64,000 nt of DNA, from positions 1 to 64,000 of the forward strand of contig NZ_MTQP01000050.1 of the NCBI RefSeq assembly GCF_001984175.1. Direction: 5' to 3'. Below the pieces are notes generated by a model. That model worked only from the letters and a program-made list of their open reading frames with translations. It did no database searches and was not told the origin of the DNA. Made by a program: the position numbers and the translations under genes. Shown piece by piece: positions 52,817 through 62,131 of the stretch. The stretch comes from Saccharothrix sp. ALI-22-I (lineage in GTDB: Bacteria; Actinomycetota; Actinomycetes; Mycobacteriales; Pseudonocardiaceae). Each line of letters opens with the position of its first letter. Positions within the stretch are counted from its first letter, which is position 1.

Positions 52817-54849
52817 CAGGCACGGCGCGACCGGCACTGAGGGTGGGCGACCGGGTGGCCTTCGACGGTGAAGAGCACCTCGTCATCGGGTTGGCGGGCA
52901 CATCGGTGCGGTTGCACGCGGACTCCGGCACACAGCAAGTGATGTTGGCTGGGCATCTGATGGCAGCACCGGACTTCGCGGTCCTCAACGCTGGCGGAGA
53001 ACCAGTAGCCGTGCCGGTGGCTGAGCCATTCGGGCTACTGGCGGCGCTCCCGGAAGAGGTCGTCGTCGAAGCCGAGCGCTGGCGGGACCACCTGGTCGAG
53101 GTCGAGACCGGCCTGCTACCCGGCACCGCTCCGGGCTCCCAGCCGCGCCCGGGTTATGACCCTCAGACCACCAGCCTGGCGGATCGACAGCGGGCCAAGG
53201 CCGCCGAGTTGGGAATCGGGTTCCGCACGATCGAACTCAAGCGGGCCCGCTATACCGCGCAAGGGTTGTGGGGGTTGATCGACCAACGCGCGGCCCGCAC
53301 ATTCGACGTCGCCGGGCAGGCCGATCCCCGGCTGGTCGAGGTGTTGCGGGAGTTGATCGCGGCGGAGACCGACGCCTCTACCGGCACCCGATCGCGCCTA
53401 ATCCGCCGCGCGGTCAAGCAAGTGGAAGAGCTGCATGGGCCTGGGACGATCCCGCTGCCGGGCAAGACCTCCTTCTACGCGCTGATCGACCGGCTCAGCG
53501 TTGGACGGCACACCTTCGGCTCGGCGATTACTCGACGCCAGACGGCGAACCGGCCGTCCGGCGCGTTCACCGCGACGGACGCCTCGCGCCCCGGTGAGCA
53601 GGTCCAGATCGACTCCACCCCGATCGACGTGATGGTCCTGGCCGCCGACGGCGTCCCGGTCCGCGCCGATCTGACGATCGCGGTCGACGTCGCCACCCGC
53701 ACCATCGCCGCGGCGGTGCTGCGCCCGGTCGGCACCAAGGCCGTCGACGCGTCGCTGCTGCTGGCCAAGATGCTCGTCCCGGAGCCGATGAGACCCGGCT
53801 GGACCGCCGCGCTGCGGATGTCGGCATCCCGGCTGCCGTTCCAGCGGCTGCTCGACATCGACGCACGGATGCGCGAGGCCGCAGCACGGCCGGTCATCGT
53901 CCCCGACCAGGTCGTGATCGACCACGGACGGGTGTTCGTCTCCGAAACCTTCACCCGTGCCTGCGAACGCCTGGGCATTTCCATCCAGCCCGCGCGCAAG
54001 GACACCCCGACCGACAAGGCCGTGGTCGAGGCGACGTTCAAGGCGATCAAAACACTGTTTGCCCAGCACGTCGCTGGCTTCAAGGGAGCGAACACCACCC
54101 AACGCGGACGCGACGTCACTGCCGTCTGGACCGTCGACGAGCTGCAAGACCTGCTGGACGAGTGGCTGATCGTCGGCTGGCAACACCGCCCGCATGACGC
54201 GCTGCGCGACCCACACGCCCCGCGCCGGATGCTCACCCCCAACGAGCGCTATGCCGCCCTGGTCGCCATCGCCGGTTACTTGCCCATCACGCTGACCGGC
54301 AACGACTACCTGGAGCTGCTACCGGTGAAGTGGCGGGCGATCAACGACTACGGCATCCGCATCGACTACCGCACCTACAACAGCCCTGAACTGGGCGCTT
54401 ACCGCCGCCAACACTCCGGCCTCACCGGCAAGCGCGGCCTCTGGGAAGTCCACTACGACCCCTACGACCTGTCACAGGTGTTCATCCGCACTCCCGGCGG
54501 CTGGATCACCGCGCCCTGGACACACCGGTCGATGATCACCGCGCCGTTCGCCGACTTCACCTGGCGACACGCCCGCCGCTTGACCGCTGAATCCGGGCGG
54601 GACGTCACCGAGACCGAGATCGCCCGTGCACTGGATGCGCTGCTCACTCGCGCCGAACATGGCCCGGACCGGACCGGCGCGCGGATCATCGCCCGCACCC
54701 GCGCCGCAGGGACATCCCACCGGCCGACACTGCCCGACCCGGTTACCACCCCGGAACAACCCACGCCGTCGACGGCCGAGTTCGCGGGCGGGCAGGTGAT
54801 CGAGTTTGGCGTGTTCGACGCCGAAGCCGAAGCAGAAAGGTGGACATGA
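52813..54849 (+). CDS. tnsB: TnsB-like DDE transposase
   Basis: A 678-residue Mu/TnsB-type transposase that joins the 3' ends to the target. The N-terminal half holds DNA-binding helices (ERQRAKAAELGIGFRTIELK-like, with DRQRAKAAELGIGFRTIELK here). The RNase H core has the triad DDE: VQIDSTPIDVMVL, then QVVIDHGRVFVS, and TDKAVVEATFKAIK. A Mu-transposase C-terminal beta barrel follows (LPVKWRAINDYGIRIDYRTY, GLWEVHYDPYDLSQVFI). It overlaps tnsA by 4 bases (GTGA) and tnsC by 4 bases (ATGA), so all are translated together. Confidence 0.92.
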   Translation: MTGTARPALRVGDRVAFDGEEHLVIGLAGTSVRLHADSGTQQVMLAGHLMAAPDFAVLNAGGEPVAVPVAEPFGLLAALPEEVVVEAERWRDHLVEVETGLLPGTAPGSQPRPGYDPQTTSLADRQRAKAAELGIGFRTIELKRARYTAQGLWGLIDQRAARTFDVAGQADPRLVEVLRELIAAETDASTGTRSRLIRRAVKQVEELHGPGTIPLPGKTSFYALIDRLSVGRHTFGSAITRRQTANRPSGAFTATDASRPGEQVQIDSTPIDVMVLAADGVPVRADLTIAVDVATRTIAAAVLRPVGTKAVDASLLLAKMLVPEPMRPGWTAALRMSASRLPFQRLLDIDARMREAAARPVIVPDQVVIDHGRVFVSETFTRACERLGISIQPARKDTPTDKAVVEATFKAIKTLFAQHVAGFKGANTTQRGRDVTAVWTVDELQDLLDEWLIVGWQHRPHDALRDPHAPRRMLTPNERYAALVAIAGYLPITLTGNDYLELLPVKWRAINDYGIRIDYRTYNSPELGAYRRQHSGLTGKRGLWEVHYDPYDLSQVFIRTPGGWITAPWTHRSMITAPFADFTWRHARRLTAESGRDVTETEIARALDALLTRAEHGPDRTGARIIARTRAAGTSHRPTLPDPVTTPEQPTPSTAEFAGGQVIEFGVFDAEAEAERWT

Positions 54850-55919
54850 CCAGCCAGCCGACCTCGCCCGACTCCGACGATGAGCTGGTCCCGGACGAGC
54901 CGCTGACCACTAAGGAAGGCTGGCGTCGGTTCACCGACCACCGCACCGAACCACCTGCCGAACCGGACTCGACAACTCTGTCCGAGCGCGGTCGGACAGA
55001 GTTGGAGCAAGCACGCCGCGATTACCACTCGGATCTGCCGCTGGCCAACACCCCAACCATCCGGCAGGTACTGTCCACCGGCCGGCTGCTGATCCAGCTC
55101 AACCGCCGCCAGATCTCCGCCCGCCGCGGCCTGATCGTCTCCGGTGATTCGGGGACTGGGAAGACCACCGCGCTGACCCAGTTCGGCCGCACCCACGAAC
55201 ACGTCGTCCGCCGCCGTCACCCCGGCCCGGCCGGGCAACATCGGATCCCGGTCGTCTATGTCACCGTACCGACCGCGGCGACGCCAAAGATGCTGGCGGT
55301 CGAACTAGCACGCTTCTACGGCCTGGCCTTCAACTCTCGGGCGACCATGCCCGAGATCGTCAACACCGTCTGCGCTGTCGCCGCCCGCACCCACGTCGAA
55401 CTGGTACTGGTCGACGAGATCCACAATCTCGACCTGGCCACCCGCTCCGGCGCGGAAGTCTCCGACCAACTCAAATACTTCGCCGAACGGCTGCCCGCGA
55501 CCTTCGCCTACGCCGGGATCGAGGTCGAGGAACGCGGCATGTTCGCCGGAGCCCGCGGGCGCCAGATCGCCGGACGGTTCAGCCTGATCCGCTCCACGCC
55601 GTTTGACTACGGCACCGACCAGCAGCGCACCGCCTGGAAGGCGCTCATTGGAACCCTGGAATCCACGCTGCGGCTGCACCACCACAAGCCCGGCACGCTG
55701 GTCGGCCTGGCCGACTACCTGTTCGAGCGCACTGGCGGCATGATCGGCAGCCTCTCCCAACTCGTCCGCGGTAGCGCGGTCCTGGCCATTGACGACGGCG
55801 GCGAGTACATCACCCGCGACCTGCTGGACCGTGTCCCGGTCGACCACGCTGCAGTCCTGTCCCGTCCGCAACGCCGCAAGCGCACCCGGCCCGCGCCCAC
55901 GACGCAGGCTGGTGCCTGA
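54846..55919 (+). CDS. tnsC: TnsC/TniB-like AAA+ ATPase
   Basis: A 357-residue AAA+ regulator that links target selection to the transposase. Walker A is GDSGTGKTT near residue 100, and Walker B is LVLVDEIHNLDLATRSG near residue 180. The sensor regions FAYAGIEVEERGMFAG and GRQIAGRFSLIRSTPFDY follow, as in TniB and TnsC. ATG 54846 overlaps the tnsB stop; GTG 54840 is an alternative. The N-terminal ~60 acidic residues probably contact TnsB. Confidence 0.9.
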   Translation: MTSQPTSPDSDDELVPDEPLTTKEGWRRFTDHRTEPPAEPDSTTLSERGRTELEQARRDYHSDLPLANTPTIRQVLSTGRLLIQLNRRQISARRGLIVSGDSGTGKTTALTQFGRTHEHVVRRRHPGPAGQHRIPVVYVTVPTAATPKMLAVELARFYGLAFNSRATMPEIVNTVCAVAARTHVELVLVDEIHNLDLATRSGAEVSDQLKYFAERLPATFAYAGIEVEERGMFAGARGRQIAGRFSLIRSTPFDYGTDQQRTAWKALIGTLESTLRLHHHKPGTLVGLADYLFERTGGMIGSLSQLVRGSAVLAIDDGGEYITRDLLDRVPVDHAAVLSRPQRRKRTRPAPTTQAGA

Positions 55920-57172
55920 TGGTCTCTCGGTTGCCGATCAACGTTCCGCCCGCCAGCGATGAGATCGCCGTGTCCTACCTCGCCAGGCTCGCCACCCTGC
56001 ACGACATGCCCTTCGACGAACTCTGGGCACAGGTCAGCAGGCCACGCAGCAAAGGCAGCCCCACCCGTCGCCTGGATGGCGACCTGCTGGCCACTGTCGC
56101 CGACCAATCCCGCGCCCAACTGGCCCGCACGGTCGTCGAACTGCGTGACCCGGAACCGGACTGGCTTGCCTTCCGACACGAACCCCAGCGCGGCTGCCGC
56201 CGCTGCACCGCCCGTCATCCCGGCGGCCCGGTCCTGCAACTGCTGCCGCACCATCGCTGGGTGTGCACCCGTCACAGGGCCTGGATCGGCCCACCCGACC
56301 AGGAAGACCACCGCCAACCTGACCTGCACACGTTGCCCGAGATTGTCACAGCCCAGCACCGACACCTACGGCTGATCCGCCGCCTCGGCTTCGCCGCGAC
56401 CTTCGACGCGGTGCTCACCGGCTTTCTCATCTGCGCGCACCGCTGGAACTTCGCCGACCTCGCCTTCCCCGGCGACGCCTGGATCGAATGGCGCCGCCGC
56501 GCCGAACTACTCATCCCACCCGGCACCGAAAGCGACACCTTCAGCACCTCACGACTGTTCGCCTGCACCTACCCCGAAGCAGTCGCCCTCGCCGAACTGA
56601 TCGGCTCGCTGCCTTGGCGACGTCTCGTTGCGGCCGGTCCCGACGGCCAGCGTGCGTTCGCCATCGAGATCGGTCGTCGCCTTGGCGTGCAGGACTACCG
56701 CCCGGCCGTGATCAAAGACGCCGTCGCCCACTGGATGGAACAGGACTGCTGGCGACCACCCAGCCCACCCAACACCGACTACCGCAGCCTCAGAACCTTC
56801 GGCGGACCCACCTTCCGTAAACCCAGCCAGGACAGCGACACCAAACGCCGCGAGAGCGCCCTCTGGTTCAGTCGCCACCGCCGCGGCGGTGATGCCATCC
56901 TGCGCCACCGCACTCTCAACCCAGTCGTCGTCCGAGACTGGTCACACAAGACCGAAGTCTTCAACGTCGCGGTGGAACGGACCGCGCACACCTACGTGGA
57001 CCCACGCAGACACCGAACCGTCAAGGACCTCACCGCACTAGCGACCACCGACTGGGTTAGGCCTGATCCGATCTCGTCGACATGGCTGAACACCGCCACC
57101 GAACCTCTCGACTGGCAGCGACGGACCGGACCGCGCCCGTCGACTGGCGGGCAGCCGTCCCCTCGCAAGTAA
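55919..57172 (+). CDS. tniQ: TniQ/TnsD family target-recognition protein
   Basis: A 417-residue TniQ-family protein. The TniQ domain starts with SDEIAVSYLARLATLHDMPF, followed by a zinc-binding region CRRCTARHPG...HRWVCTRH (CxxC and CxxxH spacing). Members pick the target DNA, as TnsD does for the glmS site, or bridge to CRISPR effectors. It ends in a DNA-binding-like C-terminus rich in Arg. Start overlaps tnsC (TGATG). No CRISPR or Cas gene lies nearby, so sequence-specific DNA recognition is the simpler idea. Its target site is unknown. Confidence 0.9.
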   Translation: MVSRLPINVPPASDEIAVSYLARLATLHDMPFDELWAQVSRPRSKGSPTRRLDGDLLATVADQSRAQLARTVVELRDPEPDWLAFRHEPQRGCRRCTARHPGGPVLQLLPHHRWVCTRHRAWIGPPDQEDHRQPDLHTLPEIVTAQHRHLRLIRRLGFAATFDAVLTGFLICAHRWNFADLAFPGDAWIEWRRRAELLIPPGTESDTFSTSRLFACTYPEAVALAELIGSLPWRRLVAAGPDGQRAFAIEIGRRLGVQDYRPAVIKDAVAHWMEQDCWRPPSPPNTDYRSLRTFGGPTFRKPSQDSDTKRRESALWFSRHRRGGDAILRHRTLNPVVVRDWSHKTEVFNVAVERTAHTYVDPRRHRTVKDLTALATTDWVRPDPISSTWLNTATEPLDWQRRTGPRPSTGGQPSPRK

Positions 57173-57244
57173 CCTTTCAGCCCACTTGCACCGACTACTG
57201 GTTAGACCACTACCGCGGTGTCCCAGACAGATAGGAGGGCGCGA

Positions 57245-57877
57245 GTGCCGGGTTCCGCTAGTCGCGTGCAGCATGCGATTCGGCTGCTGGCTCTTCTCCG
57301 GCAGGCTGGAGAAGACGTCGGGACACCTGGAGATCCACCAGGAGCAGTGCTTGCCGTACGCAGCGAACTACGGCTACAGGCGCTGGACTTCTGGCTGCGC
57401 AACCCCGACTACCTGGCCGACGAACTGGTAACCGAAGTGGAGACGGGCCAGCTCGACCCGTCGTATCTCGAAGTGGCGTCCAGGCTGTTGACCGACCCAG
57501 AGCCGACGCTGCGGCACTACCCGATGCCCCGGTGGCTCTTCGGCGCCTACGAACCACTCGACGACGCTTTCGCTCATCTTGAGGCATACGGCTTGGCAAT
57601 CATGCGCCGTACCCCCGCGGGGTACCGCAACCAGTTCTTCCTACTGCAAGCGGGTGTGGAAGCTGGCGACACCCTGACTGACACCGATTCAGCACTCAGT
57701 TGGTACCCGCGGCAAGTGAAGTTGGTACTGCTGGTCGCACGAAACCAGACAGGCAGCCAGCTCAAGGCTAGGCAGTACCAGCAAGCGTCCTACGCGGGTA
57801 CGGAGTTGGGCACCCACATCGGCCCGATCGCCGACCGGGTGAGTCAGCGGCTGACGGAGGCAAGGAGAGCGTCGTGA
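57245..57877 (+). CDS. Small helical protein, probable middle component of a three-part ABC system
   Basis: A 210-residue protein with no known catalytic motif. The start GTG 57245 has AGGAGGG 5 bases upstream, so the in-frame GTG 57218 is less likely. The sequence is helical with a conserved-looking core: RLQALDFWLRNPDYLADELV, then YEPLDDAFAHLEAYGLAIMR, GYRNQFFLLQAG and AISWYPRQVKLV-like LSWYPRQVKLVLLVARN. This recalls the small middle components of ABC-3C systems, which have an LDFxLRxPxYL-like helix. It overlaps the ATPase gene by 4 bases (GTGA). Identity rests on position and general resemblance. Confidence 0.55.
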   Translation: MPGSASRVQHAIRLLALLRQAGEDVGTPGDPPGAVLAVRSELRLQALDFWLRNPDYLADELVTEVETGQLDPSYLEVASRLLTDPEPTLRHYPMPRWLFGAYEPLDDAFAHLEAYGLAIMRRTPAGYRNQFFLLQAGVEAGDTLTDTDSALSWYPRQVKLVLLVARNQTGSQLKARQYQQASYAGTELGTHIGPIADRVSQRLTEARRAS

Positions 57878-59919
57878 GCGAACTGGGACGAGCAGTCACG
57901 GAGAAGCTGAAAGGTGCCGTGCCGGAAGAAGAGGTCGAAGTCATCCTCCGCGACTCGCGGGTCACCGTCAGCGCTGCCGTTCCGACGCCAGTTCGGTTGC
58001 GGGTCGAAGAGATTGAGTTCTCCGGTGTCAAACGTCTGCGGCAGCCGGATGCGGATGTCACCGAGCTCACCATACGTGAACCTTTCAAGTTCTCCTGGTG
58101 TATGGGGCCGGGCTTGTACGTGGTCGGCAGCCACGAGAACCTACGAGGTAAGAGCACCGTGCTAGAAGTGATCCGCTGGGCACTTCGAGGTCGCTCCCGC
58201 CTTGCAGAGGACGTCCGCTCCTGGCTGGAACATGTCCGAGTGGTCTTCATGGTCGGCGAGGAACACGTCATCGTTGACTTCGCGGTGCACGCCGGACGCC
58301 CTCAAGGCACGGTTCGCCGGGAGAACCCGAGTGGCTCCGGGCAGGTCGAGTTGGCTCGCTTCGATGATGAGGATGCGTTCGAACAGGCGATGGACGCCGT
58401 GATGATGACCCGACTGCACCTTCAGCGCATCGCGGCGTGGCAGGAGGACCAGGCCATTGAGCACGCCTGGACGGCTTACTCTGGCGCTCTCTCAATCTCA
58501 TCCCGAGGGCTGGATTTTTTGCTCGGCGACATCGCGTATTCCGGGATGGCCAGCCGGTTGCTTCAGATGTTCGTGGGCGCGGCGTGGGCGGCTAGCCGAG
58601 CACAGGCCGCGACGGCGGTGAAGACGGTCGAGGCAGCTATCCAGCGGCTACAGCAACAGGCCGACCAGAATCAACAGGCAACCGCAGCGAAACGGGCGGA
58701 CGCTGAGACAGCGGTCAAGGCTGCTCAAGAAGCTCTGAGTGAACTCCCATACAGTGATCAACTGCAAAAGGCCGAAGATGCTGTCGTTCAGGTGCCCCGC
58801 CTTGGTGTTCAAATAACGAATCTGCGGTTGCAACTGGAAGGTCTGCGCGACACCGAGCGAGAGACACGGAAGCAACTGCAGGAAGAACAGAAGCGCAAGC
58901 ACGCGCAGTTGGAAGACGCACTGGCTCGCCGGTTCTTCAACGCCCTACGTCCAACCGCCTGCCCGCGGTGCGCCGCACCGGTGACCGAGGAGCGACGGGT
59001 ACAGGAGTCGCAGGGGCACGAGTGCTCGGTGTGTACGACCGATTTGGATCTCGAGGCTTTCGGTCAAGAGGTTCTTGTTGCTGCCTCCGCACCGCCTCAG
59101 GAACGAGAGGCGGCGCTGCGTAGCGCGACTCTGACTACCCGCGCCCAAGATGATGGAGAGGACGCACCCGAAGACGGGGAGACCGCGCTGCGGCAGGCAT
59201 TGGACAGTACCTCCAGGGCGGCCGACGGTATCGAGGCCCAACTCCGGGCACTGATCGAGCAACGCGATGAAGTCGCAGCGCTGGTACATGCCGGAGGCGA
59301 GTTCGCCGACTTGTTGCAGCGCAGGCACAACGCTGAGTTGGCGCTTGCCCGCGCACAAGGTGCCTTGGACGCTCTGGAGTCCCCTGCCACGCCTGGCGAG
59401 GCCGCCGAGCACGAGGTGCTGAAGCGCAGGCGCGACGTGCTGAAGGCCGCGGAGAAGGTGACCGCTGCCTGGGTCCAAGATGCCCAGCGGGAGGCACTCG
59501 CCGAGCTGTCCAGGGAGATCGCCACGCTAGCCAGGAACTTCGGAATGCAAGAGCTGGTGTCGGTGGAGTTGGGCGGCGGTGCCACCCTGAAGGTCCGCAA
59601 GACCGACGTCACCACCCCGTACAGCAAATGTGTACCGGGGGAGCAGCTACGGTTGAAGGTGGCCACGGCCGTCGCGCTGCTGCGTGCTGGCTTCACCACA
59701 CAGATCGGCCGGCACCCGGGTCTGTTGTTGGTGGACTCTCCCGGTTCAGAGGAAGCGACGAAGACCAGCCTCGACGCGATGCTCCATGCCCTACAGGACG
59801 TGGCAGCCGACTCGACACAGATGCAGATCATCATCGCTACCACCAGGACCGAACTCCTCGACGACCTGATCACCGAAGAGCGCCAGCGGGTAGCCCCGCC
59901 CGGCGGCTACGTCTGGTAG
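57874..59919 (+). CDS. SMC/RecN-like ABC ATPase with CxxC hook
   Basis: A 681-residue protein with a split ABC ATPase head and a coiled-coil arm. Walker A is GSHENLRGKST (85-95), a variant of GxNxxGKST. The arm has long coils (LQQQADQNQQATAAKRADAE; LRLQLEGLRDTERETRKQLQ) around a zinc-like pair CPRCAAP...HECSVC near residues 365-390. The ABC signature region is KCVPGEQLRLKVA and Walker B is LLLVDSPGSEE, with Ser after the Asp in place of Glu. MQIIIATTRTELL is the last strand. Relatives sense DNA or phage structures in ABC-3C and Lamassu defence systems; that role is inferred here. Confidence 0.75.
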   Translation: MSELGRAVTEKLKGAVPEEEVEVILRDSRVTVSAAVPTPVRLRVEEIEFSGVKRLRQPDADVTELTIREPFKFSWCMGPGLYVVGSHENLRGKSTVLEVIRWALRGRSRLAEDVRSWLEHVRVVFMVGEEHVIVDFAVHAGRPQGTVRRENPSGSGQVELARFDDEDAFEQAMDAVMMTRLHLQRIAAWQEDQAIEHAWTAYSGALSISSRGLDFLLGDIAYSGMASRLLQMFVGAAWAASRAQAATAVKTVEAAIQRLQQQADQNQQATAAKRADAETAVKAAQEALSELPYSDQLQKAEDAVVQVPRLGVQITNLRLQLEGLRDTERETRKQLQEEQKRKHAQLEDALARRFFNALRPTACPRCAAPVTEERRVQESQGHECSVCTTDLDLEAFGQEVLVAASAPPQEREAALRSATLTTRAQDDGEDAPEDGETALRQALDSTSRAADGIEAQLRALIEQRDEVAALVHAGGEFADLLQRRHNAELALARAQGALDALESPATPGEAAEHEVLKRRRDVLKAAEKVTAAWVQDAQREALAELSREIATLARNFGMQELVSVELGGGATLKVRKTDVTTPYSKCVPGEQLRLKVATAVALLRAGFTTQIGRHPGLLLVDSPGSEEATKTSLDAMLHALQDVAADSTQMQIIIATTRTELLDDLITEERQRVAPPGGYVW

Positions 59920-59992
59920 GTGCGCTCGCCGATGAGCTGAGGCAGGGTGTCACGAGACGGAGCCATAGCAGAAGCCCGAAAGGAGGTAGAGG

Positions 59993-62092
59993 GTGAACGA
60001 CGACATCCTGCCCCGCACCGCTTCTCCAGAGCCAACCGCTGAAGGGCCGACGATCGCCGCCATCGGCGGCTGGCCACAGATCCCAGAACGAGCGGCGGCT
60101 CTGGTCGACGACCCAGAACTCGTCGACCTCACCCGCTTGGTCGTCGACGACGAACCTCCAACCGATCTTGCTGGTGCCGTTCATGCTGCGCTGATCGACG
60201 CGTTGGACCGATGCGCCAGCCCGGCCATCGTGCACGAGTGTCTCGAGATCCTGCTGGAAAGCAGTTCAGTTCTACAGCAGGTTGGAGAGCGGCTGTATCG
60301 CATGTGTCTGACCCGTGCGAAACCTCCCGCGTTCGACGCCAGCCCTCGATCATGGCTGCTGGCTGCCGATGCGCTCGAAGCTGCAACCCGCCTCGCTCTC
60401 GGCGGCTGGGGGCAACGGTTCTTTCTCCTTGCTGAACTGATGCAACTGCCGCCAGTCGCTCCTCCGTTGTTCGTACGCTCGGCACTGCGGTGCCTGGCGG
60501 CCAGCTACGAACAGTGGCGAGAACCTGAACTCGTCGGCGTACTCGAGCAACTGGCTGGCATCCGGCCATCGGCCAACCCGGTGCAAGTTGATACGGCCAC
60601 TGCCGAGCAGTGGGCTCATGACATCGCCCCGGATGCCGCTTACGAACTCGGCTGCGCGTCACTGCTGCAGGCGTTTGGCGTGAGCACGCTACTTGAAGCC
60701 GAGGAGCATCTGCAGGCCGCAGAACGCCGCCTGGCCAACGCCGCCGCTGACCGTGAAGACGCCGCCGTCCTAGCCGACGTGGTCCGCCTTCTGTCCGCAC
60801 AATTACCTACCGATACAGGTCGCAACGTGCGTGCCTCCATCGACCTGACCGCTTTGGCCGACCACCTCGAACAGCGAGTGAAAGAGCACGTCCTCGGCTA
60901 CGCAGGGTTGAATCACTGGCGCACACCACGGCTAGACGCCGAAGTCGCATGGGCACAACTGGCTCACGATGTCGCCCACACCAGCACAGCTCTGGCAGAA
61001 GCGAGCTGGTACCACGCCGAAGAGACATTGGCCAACGTCCTAGCCGCCTACACCGCCTCTCGCTGCAGCCGTGTCTTGCGACGCGAGGACCAGATCGGTG
61101 TACGGGCGATCCTTGCGCCCTCGATCGAGTCTGGTATCGCGGTTCAAGCTGGCTTGATGAAACACCTAGAGGATCACATCCGCGCCCTCGAAGCAGGTTC
61201 AGACGCTCTCCTTTCTGGCACGGAGGGCGCCCGTGTGGAGACGCGTCGCGACAGCGAACGTACAACCGAATTGGCAGCAGCTCGATCCTTGCTGGCCGAG
61301 GCACGTACACAACTCGCCACCGCGGACCACGTCCCAAAATCGCATGGCAGCGCCGCTACCTCGCCTGATCGCCCCGCGACGCTGCCCTTGCTGCACCGGC
61401 TACTCGGAGGCGACAGCGCCACTATGAACGCTCTACCTTCCGAAATCGCCCACCGATTGGAGAGCGCCCTCTCCGGACGTAATGAGTTTCACGATGGGGC
61501 GCTCGCTGCGCGCGACACGCTTGTTGTTCAGGATACATTTATCCAATTGCAGCACGGTCTGCGCGGTAGCGAGTATTATTGCGGCGAAGTTAAAGAGGTC
61601 GTCGATGAGTTGATGCTGATATTGCTGCGATTCTGGCGAAGCCGGGATGGTTTCGGTCCCAGTAGAATGCCGTATCTATTCAACCCCAAGGCGGTAGAGG
61701 AGGACCTTGCGCGGGACCTCAAGACGTTCTTCGACGGTAACTCAATCTCGACACTAATGGCAACTGAGGTTCGCGATGTTGGAGGCGGCCGCGTGGATGT
61801 GGCTTGCCTTTACCCGCGCTTCCGCCTGTATATAGAGTTGAAGCAGGATGATCGGAAGCTCGATATGGTCGAAAAGCGGCGTTATCTAGCTCAAACCGCT
61901 GGCTATCAAGGGGCCGATGTTCCGATAGGTTTCCTGGCGGTCCTCGACCTCCAGCGACGGACTGGCCCAACGCCACACCTGAAATCTTGCTTCGGCGTCG
62001 TCGTCCGCGATAACCCTGATCTAGGGCGGCCGCGGCACATTGTGACGATGTCTGTTCCCGGTAATCGGACCGAGCCGTCCTCCATGCGGTGA
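59993..62092 (+). CDS. Helical protein with C-terminal PD-(D/E)XK nuclease-like domain
   Basis: A 699-residue protein with a strong AAAGGAGG site before GTG 59993. Residues 1-570 are mostly alpha-helical with no known motif. The last ~120 carry a restriction-like core: DLKTFFDGNSISTLMATEVR, then GGGRVDVACLYPRFRLYIEL with the Asp, and the ELK of YIELKQDDRKLDM 14 residues on. This is the D...ExK layout of PD-(D/E)XK nucleases. Base use turns AT-rich from about 61480. It lies 73 bases after the ATPase gene, in the same operon, and is the probable effector. Confidence 0.7.
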   Translation: MNDDILPRTASPEPTAEGPTIAAIGGWPQIPERAAALVDDPELVDLTRLVVDDEPPTDLAGAVHAALIDALDRCASPAIVHECLEILLESSSVLQQVGERLYRMCLTRAKPPAFDASPRSWLLAADALEAATRLALGGWGQRFFLLAELMQLPPVAPPLFVRSALRCLAASYEQWREPELVGVLEQLAGIRPSANPVQVDTATAEQWAHDIAPDAAYELGCASLLQAFGVSTLLEAEEHLQAAERRLANAAADREDAAVLADVVRLLSAQLPTDTGRNVRASIDLTALADHLEQRVKEHVLGYAGLNHWRTPRLDAEVAWAQLAHDVAHTSTALAEASWYHAEETLANVLAAYTASRCSRVLRREDQIGVRAILAPSIESGIAVQAGLMKHLEDHIRALEAGSDALLSGTEGARVETRRDSERTTELAAARSLLAEARTQLATADHVPKSHGSAATSPDRPATLPLLHRLLGGDSATMNALPSEIAHRLESALSGRNEFHDGALAARDTLVVQDTFIQLQHGLRGSEYYCGEVKEVVDELMLILLRFWRSRDGFGPSRMPYLFNPKAVEEDLARDLKTFFDGNSISTLMATEVRDVGGGRVDVACLYPRFRLYIELKQDDRKLDMVEKRRYLAQTAGYQGADVPIGFLAVLDLQRRTGPTPHLKSCFGVVVRDNPDLGRPRHIVTMSVPGNRTEPSSMR

Positions 62093-62131
62093 CGTCTAAC
62101 GTGCGGAGGCAGGCGTTGACAAGTCATCGAA

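Noticed and set aside
52067-57172. CRISPR-associated transposon
   Set aside because: TnsA, B, C and TniQ are present, but no CRISPR array or Cas effector is seen in the window.
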